From: Atrina japonica
Taxonomy: Eukaryota; Mollusca; Bivalvia; Pterioida; Pinnidae
Direction of reading: 5' to 3'
DNA: 64,000 bases
Assembly (NCBI GenBank): GCA_030159075.1
Contig: BROG01000480.1
Coordinates: forward strand, 496,001 to 560,000
A program made the translations under genes and the position numbers. Under the pieces are notes generated by a model that did not search any database, was not told where the DNA came from, and saw only the letters and a list, made by a program, of their open reading frames with translations. The first letter of the stretch is position 1; each line of letters begins with the position of its first letter. Shown here piece by piece: positions 27,928 through 41,830 of this stretch.

Positions 27928-30900
27928 ATGGCATCGAGAAAATTTGCATTCATTATGCTTCTTACTCTTGGTGAGTACATATTTATCTCATACCTTGTAT
28001 AGATTTATCCCGTGTTTTACCAGTACTGCAGTTATCATAATATGAAAGTGATAGTTTAACAGAGTAGGTGCCAGCTAATTACTATGTACTAAAGTCTCAT
28101 CCGAAAGACCCGTGTCTTTCACTTCGTATGCCGAGCGCTTGGCGAAGGAACAGTCACTACCAGTTTTAAAGTCCGGGACCTTCCGCTTGCGAGAGGAAAG
28201 ATCTACCACTAGACCGCCACAAGCGATTGGTCATCTTTTTACAGCGGTTGCTTTTGGACAGATTTCGGAAGACACGTTTATTAGTTGTCTTTGGATGATA
28301 CCTCTTTTCTTTTCGGAACTCTACATATATTTTAAATGTGACCTCAACTGATGTAGTCTTATTGACAGAAACGATCGCCTTGAGTATTGTTTTCGCTGGT
28401 TTGTTTGTAAATCTATAACATTGTTTATAATACATACACGAAAAAAAAAAAAACCCTGTTTTCATTGTTCCAAATGCATAAATGCTCTCACCGTCACGTG
28501 TTTTATTATTAATTGTATATACTTATAAACTTAAAATAAAATAATGAACACGATCCATCGATGATGATGATGATGATAATGATGATGATGATGGTGATGG
28601 TGGTTGTGATGATAATTGCAATATAATAATAAAAAAAAATTTCTCAGTTTTTGTTGCAGGTCAACAAGACGTTGCCGAAGCCAAAAGTTTGGACACTTTA
28701 GCTTTGAAACGTAAGTATCAAGTTATACCGCTTTTGAATAAATCACATATTTCTGTGTTCCGGAAAAGTCCAATATCATATTTTGGATGTGTTCCGGAAA
28801 AGTCCAATATCATATTTTGGATGTGTTCTGGAAAAGTCCAATATCATATTTTGGATGTGTTCCGGAAAAGTCCAATATCATATTTTGGGTGTGTTCCGGA
28901 AAAGTCCAATATCATATTTGGATGTGTTCCGGGAAAGTCCAATATCATAATTTGGATGTGTTCCGGAAAAGTCCAATATCATATTTTGGATGTGTTCCGG
29001 AAAAGTCCAATATCATATTTTGGATGTGTCCCGGAAAAGTCCAATATCATATTTTGGATGCACTAGTCATACTCAGAACTGTCGCATGATGTCGTCTATG
29101 ATTCTATCAATATATTCACCATATATAACTTGTATGTGGTTTCTTACACTGTTTTGTCTGTTGTGATTTTCCAATACTGAAGCTGTCTCAAAATGTTATT
29201 TTTTTTAAATCATTTGATATTGTTCATAGCATACCTATAAACAACCAAAAATGTTCAATATGTTGCAATATTCGATTATATTCACAGTATTACGGTAGTT
29301 GCGATTCTTTGATATTATTACTTGCTTTCTTTGGTGTTATTCCTCGCTATCGTGTGATTGTCTAAGTCAGTATTGTCGACAACCACAAGTGATTTAAATA
29401 TTAACTGTATGCTGAGCATATTAGCATTCCATGACATGGGCGTGTCTGTTATTAAGAACAATGCAATCTAGCAAAGGGGAATAACTGTAAGTTCAGTGTT
29501 TAGTCCCGCGGGAAAATGCATTATTTATGATTAGTGTCCCTTGTCAGGTATAGTCACTAGTTTTCAAGATGGATACTGTACTGATTAGACAGCGTGTATT
29601 ACTCTAACTGAAATCAAACACGTGATTTTACAATCGTTGTATCCTGCACGTGATTTTATAATCCTAATTTATTTTGTAAAATCGATATTATATGTCAGCA
29701 TAGTTGTAATAAGAACGTATCGAGTGAATTTCCGGAAAATCAGCTTGCATTGTAAGATATTTAAAATCAGTTTCTGCTCGTAGCTTGTGTCATTCATATT
29801 ATAGAGATTTCGGAATACCTATTTCCATATACGTTAAGATTATTACATTTTTCTGGGTGAATTCAAATACATGAGTGGTAACGTAAAAGCTTTATCGCTA
29901 AGACAAATATGAATGGTAAGATAGTTACATGTATATTCTACGTTTGAGAGCATCAAAGAACACGTGGTGCACTCGTGTTTGTCCAAAGCAGCTCATTCAG
30001 AATCAACAGGATTTAATTCCCCTTCCTCCGATTAGCATTGACAATGAGAACTATCTTGTCTGTTTTATCATTTATGGGAAGTGAACTCATAGACAACGTG
30101 TGTACACATCGTAGAAAGGTGATAGAACTATGTCAGAAGTTTTGTACACATCGTAGAAAGGTGACGGAACTATGTCAGAAGTTTTGTACACATCGTAGAA
30201 AGGTGACAGAACTATGTCGGAAGTTTTGTACACATTGTAGAAAGGTGACAGAACTATGTCAGAAGTTTTGTACACATCGTAGAAAGGTGACAGAACTATG
30301 TCAGAAGTTTTGTACACATCGTAGAAAGGTGACAGAACTATGTCAGAAGTTTTGCACTCTTAGACATGAACATGTTGAAAGAAATTGGAATCTTTTTTTA
30401 TGGTCGAATTTTCACCAAAACTTCTAGGGTTCTGATTGTTTGACGTAAAAATTAAACTGTGACGTCATTTTATGAGGGAGGGTGTTGCATTTTGATAAAG
30501 GACAATCCCCGATGTTGGCTTATTCCCACATTTGTAAAACAAAGAGCTGCTTTAAATGTATATTTTCACATTTAAGTCAAACCTGTCGTCCTTTTTTAAA
30601 CACGAAACTCGATAAAGAAGTGTCACTTAATTTTCAGGATACGTTTTAGTCATACTAAGAACATCAAGTGTAAGAATATAAAAACTCTCAGATTCCAAAG
30701 TATAAATCAATAGAATGTCCAGGACATAGATACAAATCCGGTAAAAATGGACAAACACGGACCCCTAGAAACCAAGAGGTGGGGTCAGGTGCCATGGAGG
30801 AGTAAGAACTGTCATAAACAACAGCAATATTAATGCAATAATGTAAAGGATGGAATATGTCCATGAATCTAACAAAGGCATTTATCATTATTATCATATT

Positions 30901-32691
30901 GTAAATAATAAAACAAAATGAAAAACATAAGAGGAAATATGAAACTGATCATTATCTTAATTTTCTTTTTAAGCTATACGGAACTATTCACTATCTTCTT
31001 ATTTTCCTTTTTAGCTATCCATAAGCTGGTTGCTGGACACCTTGGTGAGTATTTGGTTTGATCAGGACATTTTGGTAAATCATCTTCGTTACTGTTGCTT
31101 TCGTTATAAATATGCCACACAGAAGTATAGGTAAATTCATGCAAAATGTTTTTATGGTTTTAAATCCCGACAAGAATTTTTAACTTACATGGAAATATCA
31201 ACTGAAGGTTAAGGTCTCACCCAGAAAACACGCGACTTTTACCTCGTATGCAGAACTCTCCAAGGAACGAAGGAACAATCACTACCTTTATATGTCTTTG
31301 ATATAATCCCGTACCGGGAACAATCGCCACCTGTATATGTCTTTGATATAATCCCGTATCGGGAATAATCACCACCTTTATATGTCTTTGATATAATCCC
31401 GTACCGGGAACATTCCCTACCTTTATATGTCTTTGATATAATCCCGTACCGGGAACATTCCCTACCTTTATATGTCTTTGATATAATCTCGTATCGGGAA
31501 TAATCGCCACCTTTATATGTCTCTGGTATAATCAGGTACCGGCAACAATCGCCACCTTTATAAGTCTTTGATATAATCCCGTACCGGCAACAATCGCCAC
31601 CTTTATATGTCTTTGATATAATCCCGTACCGGCAACAATCGCCACCTTTATATGTCTTTGATATATTCAGGTACCGGCAACAATCGCCACCTTTATAAGT
31701 CTTTGATATAATCAGGTACCAGCAACAATCGCCACCTTTCTATGTCTTTGATATAATCCCGTACCGGCAACAATCGCCACCTTTCTATGTCTTTGATATA
31801 ATCCCGTACCGGCAACAATCGCCACCTTTATATGTCTTTGATATAATCCCGTACCGGCAACAAACGTCGCCTTTATGTCTTTGATATAATCCCGTACAGG
31901 CAACAATCGCCACCTTTTTATGTCTTTGATATAATCCCGTACAGGCAACATATGTCTTTGATATAATCCCGTACAGGCAACAATCTCCACCTTTTTATGT
32001 CTTTGATATAATCCCGTACAGGCAATATATGTCTTTGATATAATCCCGTACCGGCAACAATCGCCACCTTTATATGTCTTTGATATAATCCCGTACCGGC
32101 AACAAACGTCACCTTTATGTCTTTGATATAATCCAGTACCGGCAACAATCGCCACCTTTTTATGTCTTTGATATAATCCCGTACAGGCAACATATGTCTT
32201 TGATATAATCCCGTTCCGGCAACAATCGCCACCTTTATATGTCTTTACTCCACACTCAACAATTTTTCAGTTACATGCTGACGCCCAGTTTTTAATGGTG
32301 AAAGGGAGAATCCGATAACAATGTATCAGGGAAGAAACCACTGGCTTTTCACAAGTAAATAGCACATTGTTTGCGAAGAGGTGTTGTGTCGGGCATTTGA
32401 TGATTGGAAAATTTTCCAGTTCAAAACTTTTGAAATAAAAGAATATCTTAATAACTATGATTAAAACCAGAATGTCAAACAGTACCGAAGACTAAAAAAG
32501 TGGTTGAATACAGATTTCTCGGTAATCCAGAAGTGGGATAATGTGCCATGTCAACTTGTCAGCCGGTTACCACCGCTGAGGGTCAAACGATAAATTCAGA
32601 TAAAGTTAATTGTGTTACCATTTGTAAAGTATTGATATTTATATATATTTACATTTCAGCAAATCGTGTTGCAAGAGCTGCCCAACCCTGA
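27928..32691 (+). CDS. Secreted 51-residue peptide precursor, five exons
   Basis: The non-coding exon ends at 27,477; coding exons are 27,906-27,970 (ATG 27,928), 28,660-28,710, 31,015-31,044 and 32,660-32,691. Donors are GTAAGT, GTGAGT, GTAAGT and GTGAGT, and acceptors TTGTTTTAG, TTTGTTGCAG, CCTTTTTAG and ACATTTCAG. Every coding intron is phase 1 and the joined frame is open to TGA. AATAAA at 32,711-32,716 closes the gene. The product starts with a signal peptide (MASRKFAFIMLLTLG). Exon-encoded modules follow: QQDVAEAKSLDTLALK, PIHKLVAGHL and ANRVARAAQP. It has no Cys and a basic C-terminal half that could form an amphipathic helix. A secreted bioactive or antimicrobial peptide is only an inference; no family was recognised. 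Confidence 0.78.
28085..28240 (-). mobile_element. Partial tRNA-derived SINE
   Basis: Same family as the copies at 54,640 and 62,770: GTCTCATCCGAAAGAC, CTTCGTATGCCGAGCGC and a degraded tRNA-like head (GGGACCTTCCGCTTGCGAG...CTACCACTAGAC). It lies in the second intron and is followed by a ~190-bp dispersed fragment with TGACAGAAACGATCG. Confidence 0.65.
28558..28610. repeat. (GAT)n microsatellite
   Basis: Imperfect GAT/GGT triplets just upstream of the third exon of the secreted-peptide gene. Confidence 0.9.
28757..29063. repeat. 34-bp tandem repeat, about nine copies
   Basis: The unit contains TGTTCCGGAAAAGTCC and AATATCATATTTTGGATG. It begins 47 bp after the donor of the 28,660-28,710 exon, inside the intron. 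Long frames across it are by-products of a period not divisible by three. Confidence 0.95.
29064..30100. other. Intron sequence without recognised features
   Basis: A/T-rich intronic DNA of the secreted-peptide gene; I see no repeat or exon here. Confidence 0.4.
30101..30355. repeat. 42-bp tandem repeat, six copies
   Basis: The unit contains CACATCGTAGAAAGGTGACAG and AACTATGTCAGAAGTTTTGTA. The period is a multiple of three, so open frames exist on both strands, but there is no start context, signal or splice support. It is treated as an intronic minisatellite. Confidence 0.95.
30680..30806 (-). mobile_element. 3' end of RT retroelement (truncated copy)
   Basis: Plus strand reads CTCAGATTCCAAAGTATAAATC...GTGGGGTCAGGTGCCATGGAGGAGTAAG; it breaks off there. 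It lies inside the 28.7-31.0 kb intron. Confidence 0.65.
31270..32245. repeat. 45-bp tandem repeat, about 21 copies
   Basis: The unit contains CGCCACCTTTATATGTCTTTG and ATATAATCCCGTACCGGCAACAAT. Two spacer variants occur, and several copies lack the CAATCGCCACC half. The array fills most of the last intron of the secreted-peptide gene. A partial SINE body precedes it at 31,205-31,265. Confidence 0.95.
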
Positions 32692-32739
32692 CAGTTCTGA
32701 CCGAACCTTCAATAAATTTCTTTCGTAAGTTTGAGAACT

Positions 32740-33491
32740 TGAAGACTGCATGAAGGTTTCAGTCTAAAGCAGCACAGTTTTCGAGGACTGGAATTGGATC
32801 AAAGTCTACTACTTGTATATAGATGAACTACATTACCATACATTGCTTTGACGTTTCTTTCAAGTGCCCACTATTTCTGAGCTCATTTTACCTTATTGCA
32901 AAAGAATAATCTCTTTTAATAGTATACTGTATTGTATTTGCTTTACCGTTACAGTTATAACGTAGTTACCTGCAGTAAAATTCGTTGATAACGAACTTCA
33001 ACGGACAAAACATTGTACATGTATTGATTCATGACCAGTTTGTTTTACACCAGAACTTAAGAATGTTAGAATCATGCAACCTTCGTTATGTGTTACATGA
33101 TGTGTCGGCCATGAAAGATCTCCGTACTTACATTGGAACATCGTCTAAACACAACCTCGCTTAAGAGATAAAATTTGCAATCTCTTGAAAACTTTCCTCA
33201 CATAATGTGACCACCTCTCTATTCAGTGAGATAGGTGGTCTTGTTAGCGAGGTTCAACTGTTCCTTATATTGACACCTTGGCTGTACAGATATGAATCAG
33301 TGACTGCATCTAACTATTATGTAGCTTATTATGTTAGAGTAAGTTTACAATAAAGATATAAAAATAACTACTTTCGTTTTCTTTCTTTTTTTCTTTTATG
33401 AAATGAAAGTGAAAGTACCCTCTTTACTTTATTCCCAATTAAAAAGTGTAAATACACGTCACGTGTGTGAGAAATATGGTTTTATGAATTA
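32740..33491. other. Region downstream of the secreted-peptide gene
   Basis: 33,140-33,245 may be a small foldback (CAACCTCGCTTAAGAGA ... TCTTGTTAGCGAGGTTCAAC). No gene is seen. Confidence 0.4.
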
Positions 33492-33900
33492 CAGTAGAAC
33501 TTCGGTAAGTCGAACTTCGGTAAGTCGAATTTCTCGATGTTTCAAACTATTTACAAAGTGCTGAATAACTGTTACTTAATGCTACATATAAACATTTTAT
33601 AATTCGAATTTTGTGAGCAGAATTCCCCGATGTTTCTAATAATTAATGTTAAGGCCCATTTCTATGAAAACATCGAACATTCCTACAAATAATTCGAAGT
33701 CAAAATTTATATGTGTATGAATCGCCCCATTGCAATTTTTCTTTTCCTCGGAAACGCTCAATGTTTTATTTTCATTTCAGCACTTATCATTAAATATCAT
33801 GTCCGTATACGTCGTATATGGTTTCGAAGCAGTCATAATTAACGATGTTTCGAACTTTTCTAGGTAGTCCCTTGAAGTTCGACTCATCGCAGTTTTGCTG
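33492..33900. mobile_element. pogo/Tigger-like MITE, 409 bp
   Basis: The termini are CAGTAGAACTTCGGTAAGTCGAACTTC and, reading inward from the right, CAGCAAAACTGCGATGAGTCGAACTTC. Each is flanked by TA. No transposase frame is left. Terminal sequence and TA target site are those of the pogo branch of Tc1/mariner. Confidence 0.75.
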
Positions 33901-34079
33901 TATAATCTATGTCTCTATGAAAGGCATATATACGATCGAAATGAATATGGACGAAACACGGATCAATGGAATGTCCGAATGTGGAATCAGGGGATATCTG
34001 AGAGTGAGGGTATTCTACCAATAATTCGCATCCAACGTAAAACTTCAGTCAAATTAAGCTCCAAAAGCTGAGTATGTGT

Positions 34080-34650
34080 CCTAGCTATAAAACATTGAGT
34101 ATAACCCTGGACATAAACACGAAGTATAACCCTGGTTATTACACATTGAGTATAAACCTGGTTATAAACATTAAGTATAAACCTGGTTATAAACATTAGG
34201 TATAACCCCGTCATAAAACATTAAGTATAAACCTGGTTATAAACATAAGTATAAACCTGGTTATAAAACATTGAGTATAAACCTGGTTATAAAACATTGA
34301 GTATAAACCTGGTTATAAACATTAAGTATAAACCTGGTTATAAACATTAGGTATAACCCCGTCATAAAACATTAAGTATAAACCTGGTTATAAACATAAG
34401 TATAAACCTGGTTATAAAACATTGAGTATAAACCTGGCTATAAAACATTGAGTATAAACCTGGTTATAAAACATTGAGTATAAACCTTGTTATAAAACAT
34501 TGAGTATAAACCTGGATATAAACATTAAGTATAACCCTGGTCATAAAACATTAAGTATAACGCTGGCCATAAAACATTAAGTATAACCCTGGTCATGAAA
34601 CATTACGTTTAATCCTGGTCACAAGACATTAGGTATAATCTTGGTAACAA
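34080..34650. repeat. 26-bp tandem repeat, about 21 copies
   Basis: The unit contains TATAAAACATTGAGTATAAACCTGGT with single-base variants (24-26 bp). A larger block (34,165-34,250 resembles 34,315-34,400) is itself duplicated. Confidence 0.95.
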
Positions 34651-35425
34651 AACATTGGTCACAAAACAAAAACCATTTTTGATTTTCGATGTTTACAAAC
34701 ATCTCTCTAACACCAGTAGCAAGTAACAATATCCGGAGACTAAAAAAATACATACAATCATTTATAACAATAGAAAATCACCTTTGATGACTAAAATATT
34801 TATTTTCAAATCTTGCATCGTAAAGGGAACAACAATAGATCACAATTATATTAAATACACATCGATTTCAAAATCCTAAAATACTTGACTTTAAACCACC
34901 TGGCCATATAAAATCCGATTTTACTTGAAACTGTAAATCGGGACACTCTCCTTGGGTTGACTTTCTGCTTGATAGACAGCTAAAAGTAAATAACCCACAG
35001 CTGATTGACAGCAAAAGTAAACGGTACAGTCATTACTTTCCTGGGTGACTAGAGAACTCTTGTACCTAATGCCGCTGCTACGTCGGGTGGCATTGTACCT
35101 TTCGATCACTATTTTAGTATAACGTATTCCCGAAATAAGCTAGCTAGATGTTTTAACTACGTTCTAACTGAGCCATATGAAAAAATTCATAAATTTTCTT
35201 CCAAGAGATGATGGCCAGTATTGGTCAGTCGTCTCATGAATATACATCCATATTTGTTTTTAACGCTGGTAGGTCTTCCAAGTGATGTCCGTTGCTTTTA
35301 TGCCCGTGGGGTAAATATAACTCAGGTAACCTGTCAGGTTGGATAGACTCCAGTACTTGCTATGATATCAACATAATACAATAATAACATGTCAGATGTC
35401 TTACATCTCTATTTAAAAACTTTTA
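34651..35425. other. Host DNA without recognised features
   Basis: A/T-rich, no supported gene or repeat seen. Confidence 0.4.
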
Positions 35426-35426
35426 G

Positions 35427-35690
35427 GGCCTCCGTGGCCAGATGGTGGTTAGAGCATCGCGCTTTGAACCATGACGTTTCTCTTCTCACTTCTAGTCAAC
35501 GCAGGTCCGATCTCCGCTGGAACCTAGGCTGATTTTTGTGATAACGTTTGCCAGTTTACCTCTGGAAGGGCGGTGATCTCTTCCCATGTACATTATGACC
35601 AGATTCTCTCCCCCACCATTAAAGCACTGGCCGCCATCATATAGGACAGGTGGCCTGTATATCCTGATTGTTAGGCAATCAACTACAGTA
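35427..35690 (+). mobile_element. tRNA-derived SINE (second family)
   Basis: The head reads GGGCCTCCGTGGCCAGATGGTGG-TTAGAGCATCGCGC (A box) with a B-box-like AGGTCCGATCTCC near 35,503. The body has CCTCTGGAAGGGCGGTGATC and CCCCCACCATTAAAGCACTGGCC. Related body pieces occur around 37,560-37,690. Confidence 0.65.
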
Positions 35691-35990
35691 AAAAAAAGGG
35701 TGCCTTGTATATCCTGGCAGTGAACGACAGTATAAAACTGGTGCCCTGTATATTCTGACTGTAAGTCAATAAACTACAGTAAAAGAAAACAGGTGATCTG
35801 TATATCCTGATTTTTAGACGATGAACCAAAGTATAAAACAGGTGCCCTGTATATCCTGATTGTTAGGCAATGAACTACAGTATAAAAACAGGTGCCCTGT
35901 ATATCCCGATGCTTCTTCAATGAACTACAGTACAAAAACAGGTGCTCTGTATATCCTGATTGATGCGTAATGGACTGCAATAAAGAATAG
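35640..35990. repeat. ~50-57-bp tandem repeat, about seven copies
   Basis: The unit contains ACAGGTGCCCTGTATATCC, TGATTGTTAGGCAATGAACTACAGTA. It starts within the 3' end of the SINE, which may have seeded it. A fragment of the RT-element 3' end follows at about 36,005-36,080. Confidence 0.85.
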
Positions 35991-36080
35991 GAGACTTGTA
36001 TGGGCATTAGCTGTCTTTGCCATGGAGGAGTAAGCATCCCCTGTCACAACCGCCGTGAATCCACAGTCAAGTCCACATGA

Positions 36081-36593
36081 AATAAGTGGTGAATATTTAT
36101 GTCCCATGACTGTATTAAATGCATTTATGCACTGTTAATTTTCACTATATATTTCATATATAATACATATAAAACAATTTTTTTAAAAAAAAATATTCTT
36201 ATCGCATTTCAATAAATTTTCACCGCAAAAAAGAGAATGTTTCCGAGTTTCATTGTTTTTTTTTTTTTGGGGGGGGGGTGTAATATTTTAATGTATCATT
36301 TAAAAGAATTGACAATTTAAAAAAAGTAAAAATTTGACACCAAAATTTTACTTACACATATAGGGAGTTTTTATAAAAAAGATTTAATCTTTCTGTTTAA
36401 ATAAATAATCTTTTTCTTTCTGATTCAGAAAATTAAAAATTAAAATAAATAATGAAACTGTATTCAATTATTTTATCAACCGTAAAAATCCTATTGAAAT
36501 GCGATAAGAAATAGCTTCAGAATAATATATGGAAAAGTATTGTTTTATATGATATATGTGGTAAAATAACAGTGTATGAATACTTTTTGCACG

Positions 36594-36663
<70 letters not shown>

Positions 36664-39600
36664 CAATCTGCTGTATATAAGCAAAGCTGTACATATTGAA
36701 GCTAAATTTTATGTATTGAGTGTTGTATTTCAAAAGAAGTACTGTAGTTTGTAAAAGTAGAAGTCAAAGTTATGCTAGCGGTTGTGATTTCTTTCCATCA
36801 CAATAAAAATCTAACATAACTCTCCTTATCGAAAGAACATTCATTGAATAAGCTGTACATGTAGTTCGCTAAACTTAGGTTGGGTTCGAGTTCGAATTAC
36901 TGGCCAATCAAATATCCTCATTATGTACAACAATTTAATGATCAGATATAAGTATGGCGTACTCCTTATTAGAGTGCAACCCGAACCCAAAAACATCGTG
37001 TGATGTACGTAATATATAACACCCCTAGGACACGAATGATGAAATTGGTATTGACATTTATTATCTGACTTTCACGGGACAATGATATAGAGTACACGTC
37101 AAATGCTGTATGCATAATAATTAACTAAATAATGGACATATACAGAAATTTCTACAATAAAGTCAAATTTTAATAAAGAAATATATTAACAGAATTAAAA
37201 CGACTTTGGAACTCATTGTCTTTCAAATGGTAAACCAGACAACCAAGATACCGTATATATTAGTATTATAATGTCGTTGAAAGTCCCGCTAAAATATTTT
37301 CCATTTAAATGGAGCCGACATGCAACTAGTATTCTTTGGTGCCACGTCTATACAGACACCTGACCTTGGTTTAAAGTGTCATCTGAAGGACATGTGATTC
37401 TCACTGATGTCACGTGTTTGTCAGAGGCAGAGTCACTGCTTTTCAGAAAAAATGTTTTAGGAATCGAACCAAGATCGTACCCTTGCGAACCGTTATTCAT
37501 GAGTTTGTTGACTTTACGATCATGTTTGTTTTTGTTATCAGTTATGATTTGTTATTTCTGGTTAGCGCAGGTTCTACCCCCTCTGCAACCTAAGCCTAAG
37601 AAACCTAGGAAAGTTTACATGCGCAAGGCTGGTGGTCTTTTCCCGGGTCCATTATAACCGGGTTCTCTCTGCCACCATATAACTGAAAATCGTTGAGTGT
37701 GGCGTAAACCACAATTCAAAATAAACATAACGTATATTTTCTATTTTAGTTGACGAACATGAACATTTACTATTATGAAATGGTTGTTATACACTTTCTA
37801 CTAGTACACATATTTCTTATAAGGGTGCACCTACCGCATACTCATAATGACCATAAACTAAAGAAATTTTATGTACCCAGGAAGTGCATATACATTAATT
37901 ATAGAAATCTCGTAATTTGAGGCATATATAAATCGCAAGCACAGGGGGTAGTTCGCACATCTTCTCCATACCTTTACCTTGGAAGTGATCGTGTTCACAG
38001 GTGAGTAGCACATATTGAATTCTTCTTCTAAATACGACGTCAAAGACAATAGTTTGTATCATAAACTTTTAACAGGGAAATGTCCGTCACTGAAATATTG
38101 TCTCCAAGACTAATTTTGTCAAGTATCATCAACTTCAAACCAATGGCGGAGCTTCCGTATCTGAGTGGTTGGAGCGTCATTGACTTTTATCTAAAGGTAA
38201 CGTATTGGAGTCTCACTGGTAATTAACATAGTACGCGTGAAAGTTTGCCAATATGTAGTTCTAAAAGATAAACGGACACATGTTTACAAACACAATGAGT
38301 CGAATTAAAATCGTGATGGGGTGACGGGCTAGTATTCGGTGGCAAACATATATTAAAGACTACAATATTGTATGATACCAGAGCCTATACACAGGCTTTT
38401 TCTGGAAAGATTACAGTGTTCCTTTGGTTTCAAACATAACCGGAACGTTTAGCTTAAACTTTTTTTTACCTATAGGCATACTTGCGGGAGATTGGTATAC
38501 GCATCCTTGTTACATTGAAAACGGACCATTATCTTGAAGCGATATGAGCTGTCGTAGGTGAAAAATTTTACATTCCCATTTTATGTAACATTTTATCTCA
38601 TATATATTCTAAAGCCAAAGAGACCATCTGGTGATTAGAATAACGAATGCATGTGTAAAATTGCAAATGTCTTGCCAAACGTAACCCGTAATATCAGTTA
38701 TTGTTTGGCGGCACAAGTGTAAAACATAATATATGCATACTTTCCTCAATTATATTGTTTTGATTTTGTCAATGTCAGCATTCAGGATAACATTAAAAAT
38801 CGGACAAATTTCTTTTAGTAACCTGATATATTTATTCATATATTCATCCGATTTTCTTTAGGTACTTAAAATAGCGTTAAAAAGCATATATTTTACATAA
38901 AACATGCACTTTCCAATAAATATCACGTCCTGTATTTTAAAAGTAAATATAAAACATAAAATTCGGCCGACTTTAACATAGTCCAAGATCCCCTGACCGA
39001 ATTACGTAGTACATTTGATATGGCGAAAGAGTTTATCTGAAAGGTCAAAGCATACGGCAATACAGCTGTATATTTTAAATTACGGGAAAATTTCAATTCA
39101 AATAAAACAAATAACATCGAAAAGAAGATCTTTTACAACGTTTCACGTGTTTGATAATGTCGTTGACCACACATTTTATCATATTCACGACTGTGGTCAG
39201 GGGACAAAAAATAATCATTGTGACAGCTTATATCGCTTTAAAGATACACTGCAATTTTTGTCTAGGGAATTTTCAATAGTGTTTCACGCCACGCTCAATA
39301 ATTTTTCAGTTATCATGATCCCACTTTTTGGTAAAACATCTGGTAAATCAGAAAGTGGGAACATGTTTACATGGAGGCGGCCAGCTTTTCGTTAATGTTG
39401 GAGGAGCGAACCCGGTTACAATGTACCATCGGCTTTTGTGGACGAAAATAGAACTAGAGAATTTCACACATTGTTTTACATGGAGGGAAATGATATTATT
39501 ATGTTGTTATTATATCATAGTTATCTCCCCTTTTTGCAGTCGATAGATAATCGTGATCAGTCCGACTGAAGTTGCCGTTAGATATCCATTTTATCTTTCC

Positions 39601-39825
39601 GTTCGATGGCAATAAACACAAACGCATATGCGTCTTGCATTTAAAGATGGAATAAAGTTAAAAGTTGTCGTTTCGCGTACAAAGATTTCCTATTCTAAAC
39701 CAGCAGACATTAAAACATATAGAGTGGCTCCTTTATTTCGTTAAGCCCGCGACATAAATTCGATAGACTTAAAAATCTAAATTTTACTGATCAAACATAA
39801 GATATCTATTTGATAATTCTAGCAG
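36081..39825. other. Host DNA with simple repeats and repeat fragments
   Basis: It contains a T9G10 run (36,258-36,280), (CT)n then (AT)n at 36,597-36,662, a SINE-body remnant at ~37,440-37,690 and a sequence at 38,140-38,360 resembling other dispersed pieces (GGACACATGTTTACAAACAC). No supported gene until 39,826. Confidence 0.45.
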
Positions 39826-39830
39826 GAAAG

Positions 39831-41177
<1,347 letters not shown>

Positions 41178-41302
41178 ATCGTACATGCTGTTTTATAAAA
41201 CGAACACTCGTATTTGAAATAAAGTAATCGAAATCAACGCTCCGATATTTATTTTTATCTTTTCTATCAGAGAGTACAGATCATAAAGACATTATGAAAA
41301 AA

Positions 41303-41425
41303 AACCTCAGATACCAAAGTATAATTTTTTAAGATGCCAAGGATAAAGATACAAATCTGGTGAAAACGGACCTTTGGAAAACAAGAGGTGGGATCAGTGT
41401 CATGGAGGCCTAAGCATTCCCTATT
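41303..41425 (-). mobile_element. 3' end of RT retroelement (truncated copy)
   Basis: Plus strand CTCAGATACCAAAGTATAA...GAGGTGGGATCAGTGTCATGGAGGCC. It lies ~80 bp after the poly(A) signal of paralogue 1. Confidence 0.65.
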
Positions 41426-41429
41426 GAAT

Positions 41430-41780
41430 GTGATGAGCTAACTTTCAAATATGCCCTTTCACCAAAAAAAAATAAGGAAGTATAGACTTTTTTTTTTAAA
41501 TTATCAATTTTGTTTAAAGTCAATGTGATTATGTTTCACTTAAAACATTAAGCTTCTGAAAAAATCAAATTTTAAACTTACTGCAAGATAATTAGTGAAT
41601 TATTAGTGAATGACTAACAACACGGACAAAATAATGACTTTTATTTTGTCCGTGTCGTTAGTCATTTTAATGCTTTATATATTTTCTTGACTTGTATCTA
41701 TAGCTTAGATCCGACACCCTAGGATATATAGTATTGTTGGTTTTAGTGCTTTGTATATATATATATATCGTGATATCATG

Positions 41781-41830
<50 letters not shown>

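Noticed and set aside
30038..30427. 129-codon frame with repeated CTHRRKVTELCQKF
   Set aside because: The 42-bp period is a multiple of three, so any stop-free unit gives a long frame on both strands. It has no splice or signal context and lies in an intron.
31217..32245. CRISPR-like array
   Set aside because: Units are contiguous 45-bp repeats without unique spacers, in eukaryotic intronic DNA.
37376..37657. 93-codon plus-strand frame
   Set aside because: It overlaps SINE-body remnants and lacks splice or codon support.
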